Below are positions 35,356 to 46,788 of a stretch of 64,000 nucleotides of DNA, one piece after another. The notes beneath the pieces are model-generated. The model saw only the letters and a program-made list of their open reading frames with translations, made no database searches and was not told the DNA's origin. Origin of the DNA: Vitrella brassicaformis (Eukaryota > Sar > Vitrellaceae); contig CDMY01000374.1 in NCBI GenBank assembly GCA_001179505.1, forward strand, positions 31,439 to 95,438, in the 5' to 3' direction. Numbering within the stretch: the stretch's first letter is position 1; every line of letters starts with the position of its first letter. The translations under genes and the position numbers were made by a program.

Positions 35356-37820
35356 TTATCCCCAGTCATCGCTCTCGTCGGCGAATGTCTGGGGCACCAA
35401 AACGTAGCCATTCTGTCGGTCCTGCTGGCCCCTTCCGCCACCAGACACACGGGAAGCAGACACATCCCCGTGGCCATGTGAGCCGTGTGGGTGTGTCCGC
35501 CGCCACACGCGCACCACGCCATAGAGGGCCCCCAGCACCAACACGAAGCCGCCGGCCACAACCCATGAGTAGCCGCCGCGAGCAGTGGCCAATGGGGAGG
35601 CGGGCGAGTAGCCCCGCTGTGTGCTGACGAGGGAAGAAGAGGCCGTCTTGTCTCTGTCTGTGTCAGAGGCGGCGGGCAGCTGGCCGGTCTCTGCCCAGTG
35701 CGGTGTCTTGATGGCCTCTCCCTCTGGCTGCTGCTGGTGGGCTGCTGGATCGGTGTCCTCTGTGTGGACGGCCGCCTCGTGTGTGGCGGTGGCCGGCGGC
35801 TGGTAGTGGTGGTCGTCCTCAGCGGTGGCTGTGGTGTTTGTGTCGGCTGCTGCCTCTGTGGTCTCGCTGTCTTTGGGCACACAGTGGACGGCGCCCGTGG
35901 CGTCTTTGACACAGACCTCATCGGCCCTCTCCGTGAGTGTGTCGGTGTGTGTCTCGTTGAGCCGCCGTCTCCCTCTCTCTGTGTGGGTGTCTGTCCGCTT
36001 GTGCGCCCAAATGAGCAGGTCGCCCCACTGGCTGCTGGTGCTGCTGTCGTGTTGGTCTGATGGGAGGTCCTCTGCAGTGGCCGACTCGATGGCCGACGTC
36101 GACTGATAGGCCGACGGCAGAGAGAACCTGACAAAAGACACACAGAGAGAGAGATGTCAGCCGGTCGGTGTGCAGAGGGCTGAGTGTGTGTGTGTGTGTG
36201 TGTACCAGTAGTCGGAGTATGTGTCTGTCGACCATGGGCGAGTCATTCTGTGTATGGCCACGCCGCCGCCACGCAGCAGAGCGGTGACCAACCCAACGGC
36301 CTCAACTGAGCTGACATTACACACACACAGACAGAGAGAGGGACACTCGAGTGTGCTTGTGTGTGTGTGTGTGTGTGTCTGTGTGTTGGTCACACTGTTG
36401 GTGTGTGTACCTGCATTGGTTGGGTGTGCCGTCGATGTGGTATGACGGGCCGAGTGCGTCCACAATGATGACGTCATAGCTCTCATGGCCCTCATCTGAC
36501 AGACGCCGCAGCGCGTGTAGGCAGCCCTCACCCAAAGACACTGAACACACACACACACACACAGAGAGACAGAAAGTGGTAAATAGGCATATATGTCTGT
36601 CTGTGTGTGAAGTACCGTCATTCTGTTTTGGTCTGTGTTGGAATCCGAAGAGCCCCTCAGCGATGATCAGCAGATTGCTGACGACATCCACACTCACCAG
36701 CCTCACACCCTACACACACGACCGTCTTGACACAATCCCTCCCTCCCCTGTATGTCTCAGCTCACCCTCGGTGTGTCGTGGCATCCCTCCCACACCCTTT
36801 GTGCCATCACGCCACCACCAAACCCGATAATCAGCACATTCAGTGGCGGCCGCGATGACACCTCCCGTATGTGTGTGTGGGTCTTGATGGCCGGGCGGAC
36901 GGCATTGGGCGAGAAGGGGACGGGGGAGGGGCTGCTGCACTGATCCGTCAACCTGAACACAGCCATCCACACATCCACTCAATGCACTCAATACAAATGT
37001 CAGTGTCATCAAGGTCACACACACACATACCATTCGACGATCCACTTGACGTATCCGAGCTGCTTTCCCCGCCCACCTCTCCCTTCGCCAGGCGCAAGAA
37101 CTGCCGACAATGGTCCATGTGTGTTGTCATGGTGGTGTTTATAGGGGTCGGTCACATCGGCCGGCGAGCAGCGGCAGAGGGGGACCAGGTCGGCACATGA
37201 CGACGACACCAAAGACGGATGACGCAACCTGAAGCCATCGACCTCCCACACGCAGTGTATCGTTTGCGTGTGCGCGTCTACCTGAATGTGGTTGACTGAC
37301 CTTTCAAGGCAGTGATCAGCGGGTCCCTCACAAGCAGCCACCGACTGGACAGTTCCCAATCCATCGCTCTTCCGGTTTCCCCTCAGGCTGCTGCTGGTGG
37401 TGTTTGCCATGGGCACATAAGTGAGCGTCCTCTCGTTGGTCACCGGGTCAACCCATATGCTCATCTGCATGTGACAAACGCCAGACAGACAGAAACATGG
37501 CAGAAATATGAATGCATCTGGAATGCAAAGCTGACCATGACGTCCAGCAGCCCCTCTGCAGCCTCCTGGCACAGCAGCACACCGTGAGATGGTGGCCGCG
37601 GCCGACTTCTCTGAGATGCTGCCGCACCACCAAACACACAAAGCGATGAATCCCACTCATGCCTGCTGACAGTGTGCTGCTGCTTACGAGGCCTGTAGCT
37701 GGCGCCCGTGCCCATGACGGCAAGCGGCGCCTTTCTGATCTCCTGTATGACGAGGGAGAGGAACGCCCACGAGGCGATGCTCCGCACCAACGCCGATATG
37801 TGACCCAACATCGCCTGCAT
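35356..37820 (-). CDS. Spermidine-synthase-like (PABS) protein with C-terminal membrane anchor
   Basis: Minus-strand gene from ATG 37820 (MQAMLGHISALVRSIASW). Exons: a SLRGNRKSDGLG segment (about 37390), YVKWIVEW (about 37060-37030), a Rossmann exon PLNVLIIGFGGGVMAQRVWE (about 36845-36785), RLVSVDVVSNLLIIAEGLFG (36700-36640), GHESYDVIIVDALGPSYH (36490-36430) and VEAVGLVTALLRGGGVAIHR (36305-36245). GFGGG, an acidic residue after strand 2 (VSVDVV) and DVIIVDA are the fold signature of spermidine synthase-like methyl/aminopropyl transferases. The final exon (36141-35356) encodes a long Thr/Glu/His-rich segment, one hydrophobic helix (WVVAGGFVLVLGALYGVVRV, about 35570-35511) and a short tail ending DESDDWG, stop 35356-35358. 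A spermidine synthase would not usually have this anchor, so a METTL13-like methyltransferase or a novel membrane form is possible. Confidence 0.65.
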
Positions 37821-38003
37821 CTTTCACACTCTTTCTTACTTCCCACTTCGATCGGTCTGCGAGCTTGGCTTGCAGAGGCGATCGCCTCAAATTCGCCTCT
37901 TTTGGCGCCTGACGGGAAGCCCTGTTGGCCTCTGAGGTCGTCTTAGTGGCTGGTGGCCATTATCTGACGAGCCGCCTTGACAGATCTGCACGGCGCAGCA
38001 GAC
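37821..38003. promoter_or_regulatory. Divergent region, PABS-like gene / RRM gene
   Basis: 183 bp between inferred start codons, including TTCGCCTCTTTTGGCGCC, a near-palindrome around 37891-37908. Role inferred from position only. Confidence 0.3.
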
Positions 38004-38364
38004 ATGGGTGAGTGCTGAGCAGCCCATCTCCATCATGCGGCAATGCACAGTGCACATGCATTTCCCCTGTTGTGTCTGTTGTGTATGTGTGTCTGTCAGG
38101 TGAGCGCGAGGCGGAGCATGACGGCAACAACAGCCGTGAGAACGGTGCACCGGGTCCGCAGGAGGGCTTTGGTGGTCGGATGTCGCCGCCGGCAGATGTG
38201 GACAGTCTGTTTTCGATAAAGATCGACCCTTTGCCGAGCCACATCGATGACGACATGCTGCGGCAGACGTTCGGCAAGTACGGCCAGGTGCGGGACGTCT
38301 ATATACCCAAAGTGCACGGCACGTCCCTTGCAAAGGTGAAGACACACACACAGTCATACACACA

Positions 38365-38398
<34 letters not shown>

Positions 38399-39294
38399 GC
38401 AGGCAAACAGCCCTCACAAAGTCAGGCAGACACAGGGAGAGATGGGTGTTGTCTGTCTGTCTGTCTGCCTGTTTGCACGCGTGTGTGTGTGTCATTAGGG
38501 ATTTGCGTTTGTGCGTTACGGCAGCCGCGATGAGGTGGAGCGCATCCTGTCCGAGGCAGCGGGGGACGGCGGCAAGCTGCGGACTGAGGGACTGGGGGAC
38601 ATATCGGTGGAGTGGGCCGTCGCCAGAAAAACTCGGGACGACAGAGACCGGTATGTATGTAAACAGCCAGCCAGCCAGCCAGCCAGCCAGCGGAATCTAT
38701 TAGTTGGTGGTGGCTGTTTGCCTGCCTGGCTGACAGCCGTGGATACGACCGAGACAGCAGGGGCACCAATGGATACTACCGCAAGTAAGCAGAGTGAGTG
38801 AGTTCGTCACCCAAACACACACACAGACACAGAGAGAGAGAGAGAGAGATGCATGCGTGTGTGCGTGTGTGCGTGTGTGTGTGTGTGTGTGCAGTGGTCC
38901 ATATGAGCGGTATGACCGCTATGGCGGCGGGCGCGACGACCGGGACTATCGATACAATGACAGGGGGTCAGTAACAGGACACACACGGCTGCATGTGTGT
39001 GTTGACATTTGTGTGGTGTGGTGTGATAGGAATGACCGGGATTCCCGTGAGTATGGCTATTCGCGAGGCGGCGGGGAGTACGACCGTGGCGGCAATGGCC
39101 ATGACAGACGGGGCGGAGGCGGCCACGACGACTATGGGTGAGCCAGCTGACTGCATCTCCGACGGATTCACACACAACAATGCATCTCTCTCCCTCTCTG
39201 TGTGTGTGCGTGTGCGTGTGCGTGTGCGTGTGCGTGTGCGTGTGCGCGCGCGTGTGTGTGTGTGAATGTGAGCAGGGGTAGGGGCCGCTACTGA
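38004..39294 (+). CDS. RRM-domain, Arg/Gly/Asp/Tyr-rich RNA-binding protein (SR-like)
   Basis: The first exon is only ATGG (38004-38007), spliced to an exon starting GEREAEHDG (38100). The RRM follows: SIKIDPLPSHIDDDMLRQTF (RNP2-like, 38214), GKYGQVRDVYIPK, then GFAFVRYGSRDEVERIL (RNP1, 38499-38550). The aromatic residues of RNP1 (F-F-Y) are present. Later exons are low complexity: RGYDRDSRGTNGYYR (38738), GPYERYDRYGGGRDDRDYRY (38895), DRDSREYGYSRGGGEYDRGG (39032) and DRRGGGGHDDYG, ending GGRGRY and TGA 39292-39294. The layout is like SR splicing factors of the SCAF/SRSF2 type, but with RD/RGG/DY rather than RS repeats. Nuclear pre-mRNA processing is likely (inference). Confidence 0.8.
39199..39264 (+). 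repeat. GTGTGC microsatellite in the last RRM-gene intron
   Basis: Six-base GTGTGC units followed by GCGCGCGTGTGTG, just before the terminal AG at 39274-39275. Alternating purine-pyrimidine DNA of this kind can adopt Z-form. Confidence 0.7.
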
Positions 39295-40689
39295 CTGATT
39301 GATTGAGGTGACGTTTATTGGTCATGTCGGTGTGCTGCAGGTTATGTCGCATGAATGAAGGCAGGCGAGTTTTGTATGGTGTGGCTGTGGGTGTGGGTGT
39401 GTGGGCGCGGTGTCATCGCTTTTTGCGTCTGTCTGTCAGTGCTGTCCTGTGCCGTCGTGTCTTTGTCTGTCTGTCTGTGCGTGAGGGTAGGTATGTGTGT
39501 GTGCCTCACACACTGAATGGAGAGAGGAAGAGAATGGTTTTGTACGTCCCTCCTTGCTTGGCCTGATGCTATAGCTAAGGCGATATCACCCTGTGTGCTG
39601 CCTGTGTCTGTCTGTCTGTCTGCCTGTGTCTGTCTGTGTGGCTGCATCTTGAACGATCTTGATGTGGATTACTGCCTAGCAATATGCACGCTCTCATAAC
39701 TCCACCCACTGAGACACACTTTTTGCGTTGAGATGGAGAGAGAGAGAGAGAAAGAGAGAGATGGACAAGCAGGACAGCTGCAGGGGGGGAGGGGGGGGGG
39801 TCGTGTCGATATGCGCATCGTTCGTCTGCAATGCTTTCATTGCTGTGTGCAGAGGCGATTGACTCTGGGGTGTTTTCGACAGAGAGAGAAAGAGAGAGAG
39901 GACTGATCAGTTTCATGTGTGCGTGTGAGTGTGTGAGCGCATGCAGGCTTGATGACAGTTTGCTGCGCGAGTCATGATCAGTGGCCGGTCACACCGCCTT
40001 AATTCATCACTGCGCGTCTTACTCATTCCAAACTCGCTGGACCTGTCTGTCTGTCTGTCTGTCTGTCTGTGTGTGTGTGTGTGTGTGCAACACAAAACCA
40101 TCAGACCAGACTGCACTCACCGATGGATGGATGGATGATCCTTCAAAGCCGAACAAGTGAGTGAGTGATGAGAAGCATGATGTGATGCCTCAACCAATCG
40201 ATATCGCAGCCACAACCCACTGCTCCCTCCCTACGCACACCACGCCACAACACATTCTCACCCCCTTCACCCTCCTCGGCCAGACAGACAGACAGACAGA
40301 CAGAAGACGCCCTAGTGTGAATCATTCTCATCTATCGCTGGGTGGACGGATGGATGGGTATATACACACACATATGCACAGACGTAGAAACGGGAAGGCA
40401 GCTAGGCAGGCAGGCAGGCGGGGGTGGGGTGGGGTGGGTACGGACGGCCTATGCCCCTAGTGTGGGCCCCTGTCGGCCCTCAAACCAAACCCATACAACC
40501 ATCAACCAATTGCAATCAGTCAGCCGGCCGGCCACTCTTAAATGCCCCCCGCCCACACACACTTTCGTCTGTCTGTCTGTCAGTCACATCCAAGTAGGTA
40601 CTACTTGATGCGTGACGCTACCAGATGATATCTTCTACACTGCTGGACGGCTCGGTTGCTGTTCCCCGTTCATGGGCCGCTTCCGCCAT
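39295..40689. other. Intergenic, repeat-rich, no gene seen
   Basis: Both flanking genes end here (convergent). Contents: GTGTGGGTGTGGG repeats near 39385-39405, AGAG runs (39735-39760, 39881-39900), an interrupted G run at 39783-39800, CTGT and GT repeats at 40046-40087, and GATG/CAGA repeats around 40125 and 40280. Open frames are short and low-complexity. Confidence 0.5.
39783..39800 (+). repeat. G run, seven plus ten G
   Basis: Seven G, one A, ten G. It may form a quadruplex-like structure and is prone to sequencing-length error. Confidence 0.7.
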
Positions 40690-42905
40690 TCAATCGTGGC
40701 ACTTGATGTGGGCCGTCGTGCCGCACTCCTCCTGGCCCATCGAAAAATCCACCTGCACCATCACATCAACAAAACCACATGGTCAACACATCTCCACACA
40801 CACATGGATAGCCCCCCGGTGTGTGTGTGTGTGCCTGTATGGTGGTGTGGAGGATGTCGTATTTCGACTGGCAGACGGCCGTGGCAGACTCCAGAATGGA
40901 ACGGGCCATCGGCTCCTCGCCTGATGGACAGACACACAGACGACAGATGCACACACACACACACACACACGCAGGACAGCACAGGACAGCAGAGCTGACC
41001 AGCGACAATGTGGACAGCGAGTGCGGGGCTGCCGACGGACAGGGACCACACGTGAAGGTCGTGCACGTCACTGACACACACACACACACATGACACCACA
41101 TACGCAGCAATTGCAATTGGGTCTCAGCTCGCCTCTCTCTCTCTCTCTCTGTGTGTGTGTATGTGTGTATGCGTGTTGCTCACACGACTCCCTTGATGTT
41201 GCTAAGGTCGAGCTGCAGCTGTGAGAGGTCGATGTGCTCGGGAGTGCCCTCCATCAAAATATTGACAGCCTGGTTGATTGGCCCACACATGCGGCACACA
41301 CATGTGCCTGCACACAGCAGGCGTATGTGTCGGTAGGTACCTCTCTGACGATCTCGGTAGTGGTCCACATGACGAACGCCTAACACCAGACCGAGACGCA
41401 CACAGGGTGGCTGGAGGGATGGATGGATGGCAGTGCACGAGCCCAGCACAGAAAAATGCATACCGAGAAGATTAAGGTGCAGATGGGGTCGGCCAAATGC
41501 CACTCGGGGTTGTACCTTAACACACACGCACGGAGAGAGAGAGAGGGAGAGAGAGAGAGGCACATGTGCGCGTGTTGGTGTTGTGTGTTGGGATGGCTGA
41601 CCAGATGCACAGGGCGGCGATGAGCACTCCGAGGCTCTGGAACAGGTCACCCAGCGCGTGGATGTACGCAGCCTGGCAAACACACACACACACACACACA
41701 CACAGAGAGAGACGGACACACAAGTGCTCACACAGACGTCAGTGTCTTCCCTCCCTCCCTCCCTCCCTCCCTCTCTTTGTCTCTGTCTCACTGACATCCA
41801 GGTTCATGCTCTTCTGCTGTTTCTTGTCCTGATGGCCGTGGTCGTGGCTGTGGTCGTGGGCGTGGTCATGGCTGTGGTCATGGCTGTCGTGGTGCTCATG
41901 CACCTTGACCTCTATCTTGCCGCCCTCATCGCGTGTATGGGTGCCATGCTCATGGTGTGCGTGTCCGTGGCTGTGCCCATGATCATGAGCATGTCCGTGG
42001 TCGTGTCCGTGGCAAGTGTGACCGATGCCGTGACTGCGGGCAGGTCAACACAGACAGACAGACAGACAGGTGCTGCGTGTGGATGGATGTGTGTGTTTGT
42101 GTGTGGCGGGTTCGACGGACCTGTGTGTCTGCAGCACTTGTGTGAGGATGAGATTGACCGCCACACCAATCAGCGCCTGCACACCACACCACAAGACATT
42201 TCCGTGCGTCCAGCAACTGAGTGCGACTGAGTCAGCAGCCGACCGTGATGGACATGATTTGGCCGTCGACCACAGCGGGGTGGACGACGCGGTCAACAGC
42301 CTCATACAACAGCCACGCTTACCACACAAACACCATTCCACACCACACAAGACTGCTGGATGGATGGAGGGATGGCTTACTCTTCCTTCTCACTCACCGG
42401 TGACGCCCCAGATGATGAAAACGCTTCCGAGTGCGCCGAGGATCTCAGCGCGGTGATAACCAAACGACATTGTGGTCGAACCCTTCTGACTCGCCAACCA
42501 GATGGCAAACAAACTGCAACAACACACACACACACACACACGCACACAGCCGAGCCCCTGTTGTGTCCGCCACGGTCATGAGCGCATCCGGCGGCGGCCT
42601 ACCCGATGAGGTTCGAGGCCAGATCTGAGAGGATGTGTGAGGCGTCGCTCATAAGAGCCAGCGAGTGCGCCAGGAAACCTCCCACGATCTCAACAATCAT
42701 GAAAATCAGCTGCGCACACACACACACGCGCACGCACACACAAGAAGAGCCCTTGTGTTGGCTGTTGGACTGCGCATGTATTGGGTTGACTGACGCAAAT
42801 GACAGATGCGAGGATCAGCTTGCGTGCCACGGCAGCATTCTTCTTGGCGATGGGGTCCTCCTTGTCGGCCTCCTTGGGCAGCAGCTGCTCGTCAGACACC
42901 GGCAT
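40690..42905 (-). CDS. CDF-family (ZnT/SLC30-like) zinc transporter
   Basis: Starts [17 protein letters not shown] at 42905. Membrane segments: [11 protein letters not shown] joined to [36 protein letters not shown] (TM2 with HxxxD), [20 protein letters not shown], and [18 protein letters not shown] His-rich cytosolic loop follows, with [20 protein letters not shown] and [18 protein letters not shown] (about 42015-41830). Then [20 protein letters not shown] (TM5, second HxxxD), [17 protein letters not shown], an [19 protein letters not shown] linker and a C-terminal ferredoxin-like domain with [13 protein letters not shown] (about 41070-41035) ending KCHD, stop 40690-40692. HxxxD in both TM2 and TM5 is the zinc-binding set, so it should export Zn2+ from the cytosol by proton antiport. 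Divergent from the ZIP gene. Confidence 0.9.
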
Positions 42906-43103
42906 GACGGCAGATGGACTATGTGTCAGCTGGATTGCACTTAGTCGACGTGTGAGCGGCTGTGAAGCACGTCAAGGCATAGGGCTACACGCTTTTGTGC
43001 TTTTTTTGTGTGCGTGTGTGGAGATCTGCAAAGTGCGAGCTTGCAAAATTGAGTTGAGGGTTTGGCCCCCATTTCTCAGTTGAGCCCTCAAGTTGCGGTA
43101 AGG
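42906..43103. promoter_or_regulatory. Shared upstream region of the zinc exporter / importer pair
   Basis: 198 bp between the CDF and ZIP start codons. A T run (43003-43007) and TGTGTGCGTGTGTGG occur in it. It could hold a metal-responsive bidirectional promoter (inference); no TGCRCNC-type element was confirmed. Confidence 0.35.
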
Positions 43104-45649
43104 ATGTCTCTCGTGCGGCTGAGTGCGGCCGTCTTCTGCCTGACTGCATGGACCCCCTATGTTGTCACCGTCGGGCCGCACGACGCAGCCCTCGAGTCGG
43201 ACTTCCTGCAGGCCCTTGGCAGCGTCTCTGCACTGAGCGACGGCATGCATGACGCCGCCATCATGCCCGATGAGCCCCATAGCCACACGCACGACCACGG
43301 GCACACTCATTCCCACGACCACGATCACACTCATTCCCACGACCACGGTCACGAGCATGCCCACGAGCTGGAAGCCCACGAGGAGAAACCCCCCGAGGAG
43401 AAAAAGGGAGGCGGAAAGAAGGGCGTCAGCACATTCAGTAAGCGAAACCAAGTGGATAACGTCATGGAGACGGAAGTCTGCACCGTGGGTTCATCGCCCC
43501 TGCAGATGCGCTGATGGGCATCCTTGCGACGACAGTTGCCGGGCTGGCCACTGCAGTGGGGGCGAGTCTGACCTTCTGCATCAAAGGTATACCAACCCAC
43601 AATGGATTGCATCTGAGACAGACATGACATTCCCTGCCCTCATTCATTGTGCCCGGCTTTGGTCAGAGTTCAACCCTTTGGTGTTTGCCGGCTGCGTGAG
43701 CCTGGGAGCCGGCGTGATGCTCTACGTGGCCTTCCTCGAAATCATGTACTCATACTATCTGATGCCTTCATGTCTCCATCCACCATGTAATGCTCTCTCG
43801 TATATATGTCTGGTGTGTATCTGTGCAGGCCCGAGGCGGCGGAGCACATGGATCTTGGAGGCGTCAAGGAGCCATACGCATCACTGTGAGTGACCTGAGC
43901 TGAGCTCGCCCTCATGAACGAACCCATCAGTAATCTTGTCGTCTCTCAGTTACGTCTTCCTGCTGTTCTCCGTTGGGATGATCATCACGCCCCTCCTCGA
44001 GTATATTCTCCACAGGTAAAGATTAATGGGATCTCTGCTCCCTCACCACACACATATGTCTCTTCCTTCATCTCTTGTGCTGCTGTGTGCTCACTGTGCT
44101 GTGCTACGTTGTGGTGCGTTGTGCAGGTTCCTGGGGTTCCAGTGCGCCGGCCACTCCCACGCCCATGAGCATGATGAACATAAACACGACCACCCCGAAG
44201 TGCCGGAGACCATGAAACGGTGCGTACGGTCTCCAAACACTCGTCCAGACCACTGACTCCTTGAGCCGAATGTGTGTGTGTGCAGCCTGTCGGCTTACGC
44301 CAAGCCCGGAAGCCGGACTGGGTCGATTTGTTTCGACATGAAGGCCGAGAGGCCCAGGCGGCGCACCAGCATGTTTCAGGAGGGCAACGTCAACCCCCCT
44401 CTCGAGACAGAGAAGAAACACGACCATGACCACGGCCACGCCCACGCCCACGACCACGCCCACGGTAAGTGAGCTGACATCTCCCAGTGTGTGTAAAGGG
44501 CTAGATGGGTGTGCATTGGATGGGTGTAGATCACGGCGACAAGGGCAAGGGTCTGCAGCTCACCGGTAGGCAGACAGACAGACCAACGGTCGACAGTGAG
44601 TGTCTGACTAATGTGTGCATCGACCTTCCCACTCGTTGTCAATTAAGGCATCTTCACGGCCCTCGCCCTCGTCCTGCACAAGTAAATGAGACAGACCGTC
44701 AGAGAGACAGACGCGACTGCAGCATACGTGTGTGTGCATCTCTCTCTCTCTCTGTGTGTGTGTGTCAGCTTCCCTGAGGGCATCACCTCCTTCATGGCTG
44801 CGGTGGCGTCTCCCGAGTTGGGCATCGGTGTTGCCCTCGCCATCGCTCTCCACAACGTACCCGCCGGCATCGCCATCGCCATCCCCATCGTATGACACAC
44901 ACCACACCCCCCCCCACACACACACACAGAGAGAGAGAGAAGTGTGTGTGTGTGTGTGTGGGTGCAGTACTACGGGTCGGGCAGTGCCTGCAAGGCCTTC
45001 TGGATCGCCTTCGCCGTGGGGGCCACTCAGGTCGGTCGACACACACACACACACAGAGAGACAGAGAGACGAACCAGTGTGTGTGTGTGTGTGTGAGTGC
45101 AGCCGCTGGCGGCAGTGCTGACGTATTTGATTTTGATGCCGCACCTGTCGGTTTTGCTGTTTGGCTGTCTGTTCTCCTTCACTGTGGGGACGATGGTGGC
45201 CATCGCCGTCTTCGGCCTCATCCCATCGGCCTACTCATACGACCCGGGTGCTCACACACACACAAAGACAGACAGATGTGGCCATGTGACCCACACACAC
45301 ATGGGCTTTTGTGTGTGTGTGTGAGGTCAGGCAATCGCGTGTCGTCGATTTTGGTGTGCGTTGGGTGTGCCGTCATGTGCTTCAGCTTCCTCCTATTCAA
45401 ACTCGTACACACACACACACACACATGCACCTGTGGCCATCTCCCTCTGTGTGTGCAGGTGGGCAAACCTCATGTGCACAACTACGGCGACGAAGGCGCC
45501 CACGGTAAGTTGACGAGCACAGCCCAAACCAAACCACTCAGCCACTCCGTCGTTGTCTGTGTGCCCCTTTCCCTCACTCAGACCACAGCCACGGACACTC
45601 CCACGGACACAGCCACGGACACAGCCACGGACACAGCCACAGCCATTAG
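43104..45649 (+). CDS. ZIP-family (SLC39/ZupT-like) metal transporter with His-rich regions
   Basis: MSLVRLSAAVFCLTAW at 43104 reads as a signal peptide. A His-rich stretch SHTHDHGHTHSHDHDHTHSH (43280-43340) precedes TM1 ADALMGILATTVAGLATAVG, TM2 NPLVFAGCVSLGAGVMLYVA and TM3 YVFLLFSVGMIITPLLEYIL. A second His-rich loop lies at 44150-44470 (HSHAHEHDEHKHDH, HDHDHGHAHAHDHAH). Then come GIFTALALVLHN with FPEGITSFMAAV (TM4), GVALAIALHNVPAGIAIAIP (TM5), WIAFAVGATQ, LAAVLTYLILMPHLSVLLFG and SSILVCVGCAVMCFSFLLF. The C-terminus is a HSHG tandem ending at TAG 45647-45649. TM4 keeps the HNxPEG metal site; TM5 is HNVPAG where HNxPEG is usual. Imports Zn2+ or related metals into the cytosol. Confidence 0.88.
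45592..45646 (+). repeat. 12-bp tandem coding HSHG in the ZIP gene
   Basis: CACGGACACAGC-type units, about four and a half copies, encode the metal-binding C-terminal tail. Such repeats expand and contract easily. Confidence 0.75.
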
Positions 45650-46219
45650 GCGGCCACACCCAGAGACACCCATATACACATAGACATTCAGTTGTTCCTT
45701 TGACGCAGAGGGAGGGAGAGAGAGAGTTTCATACGACAGGCCGGCGGCCATTTGTGTGGACTGTGTGCCTGTGAGTGAGTGAGTAAAATGCCGCACACCA
45801 AAGACGGCGGAGAGAAATGGGATGTGAGAAGACAGACAGACCGAGATGGCCTGACTGACTGACTGCGTTGTTTTGCGTTCGGATGGCCGAGGGAAATGTC
45901 AGGACGGACAGACACGGCAGTGACTGACTGATGGGCGAGAGACAACAGTGAGACATGGGTTTGATGAAGACAGTCAAACCATTCGGCGGCTTTGTCTGAC
46001 CGCTCCCATAGATTCAGCCGCCAAAACAGCCAAATTAACCAAACCCGACATTCGCCGACCAGACGACTCTAGGGGAGAGAACAGAGTGCACAGCTGGGTG
46101 TCCTGGGTCCTGCTATGTGCGCGATGTGCATTGGTATGAGTGTTGCAGAACGACACACTTCGCAGTCAGTCCACAAGAGTGACAGACAGAGGCCCCACAC
46201 CACAGACTGACTGATCACT
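45650..46219. other. Intergenic, convergent gene ends
   Basis: No exon supported. The stretch around 46155-46219 matches the complement of the calpain 3' flank (5365-5405, GACAGAGGCCCCACACCACAG). Confidence 0.5.
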
Positions 46220-46350
46220 TCACGTAGCCCCCCTCCTCACGAGTGGGTGTCTCCGGTCGCTCTTGACAGGAGGTGTGTGGATGCTCAAGCGAAACCTGCC
46301 TGTCTTGCCCGCCACACTCGTGAACACAATGAGCTGACTGTTGCCCTTTT
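46220..46350 (-). pseudogene. Orphan copy of the last calpain exon, inverted
   Basis: Reads GNSQLIVFTSVAGKTGRFRL, SIHTPPVKSDRRHPLVRRGA, Thr, stop (TGA, 46220-46222). The frame is intact but there is no upstream calpain sequence. Matches 8894-9024 and 5236-5364. Confidence 0.75.
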
Positions 46351-46788
46351 GGGTCAACCAAAAGTGCTGGCTGGGGATAGAGGTGGGTGTGGTCTGTCTG
46401 CGGGGTTTATGTGATGCAGTGCAGCACGATCCAGACAGACACAGACTCGGCCATCGGACAGCTGCCACACTCACACACTCAAACACACAAGTCAGACAGA
46501 CAGACAGACAGGCAGGCAGCCAGGCACTTCGCGCGCAATCAGACACACACAGCCTACCCCAACGAGCACCGAAGCAGACACCTGCACGTCAACTGGAACC
46601 GACAAAGACACCACATAGACAGAAAGGCACACCACACACATCAGGTCATAGCACACTCATCTCCCCCGCTGCCCTTTGATCTCTCTGCACCGCAACACAA
46701 AAGTGGCAGCTGCTGTCTGTCAGGTAAACCAAGCTGGACAGACGAAAAAGGCCTTACACACTTCACACACACATCAGACCAGAAGAAC
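46351..46788. other. Duplicated 3' flank of KA6
   Basis: Complement of about 8460-8870 with an ACAG microsatellite at 46494-46512. No gene supported. Confidence 0.6.

Noticed and set aside
35343-36143. Second minus frame of 266 codons overlapping the last PABS exon
   Set aside because: It is Thr/Pro/Arg-rich shadow translation; the frame ending at 35356 has the membrane helix and splices to the Rossmann exons.
43062-43103. Upstream extension of the ZIP frame from a TTG at 43062
   Set aside because: Non-ATG start in a nuclear gene; the ATG at 43104 begins a good signal peptide.
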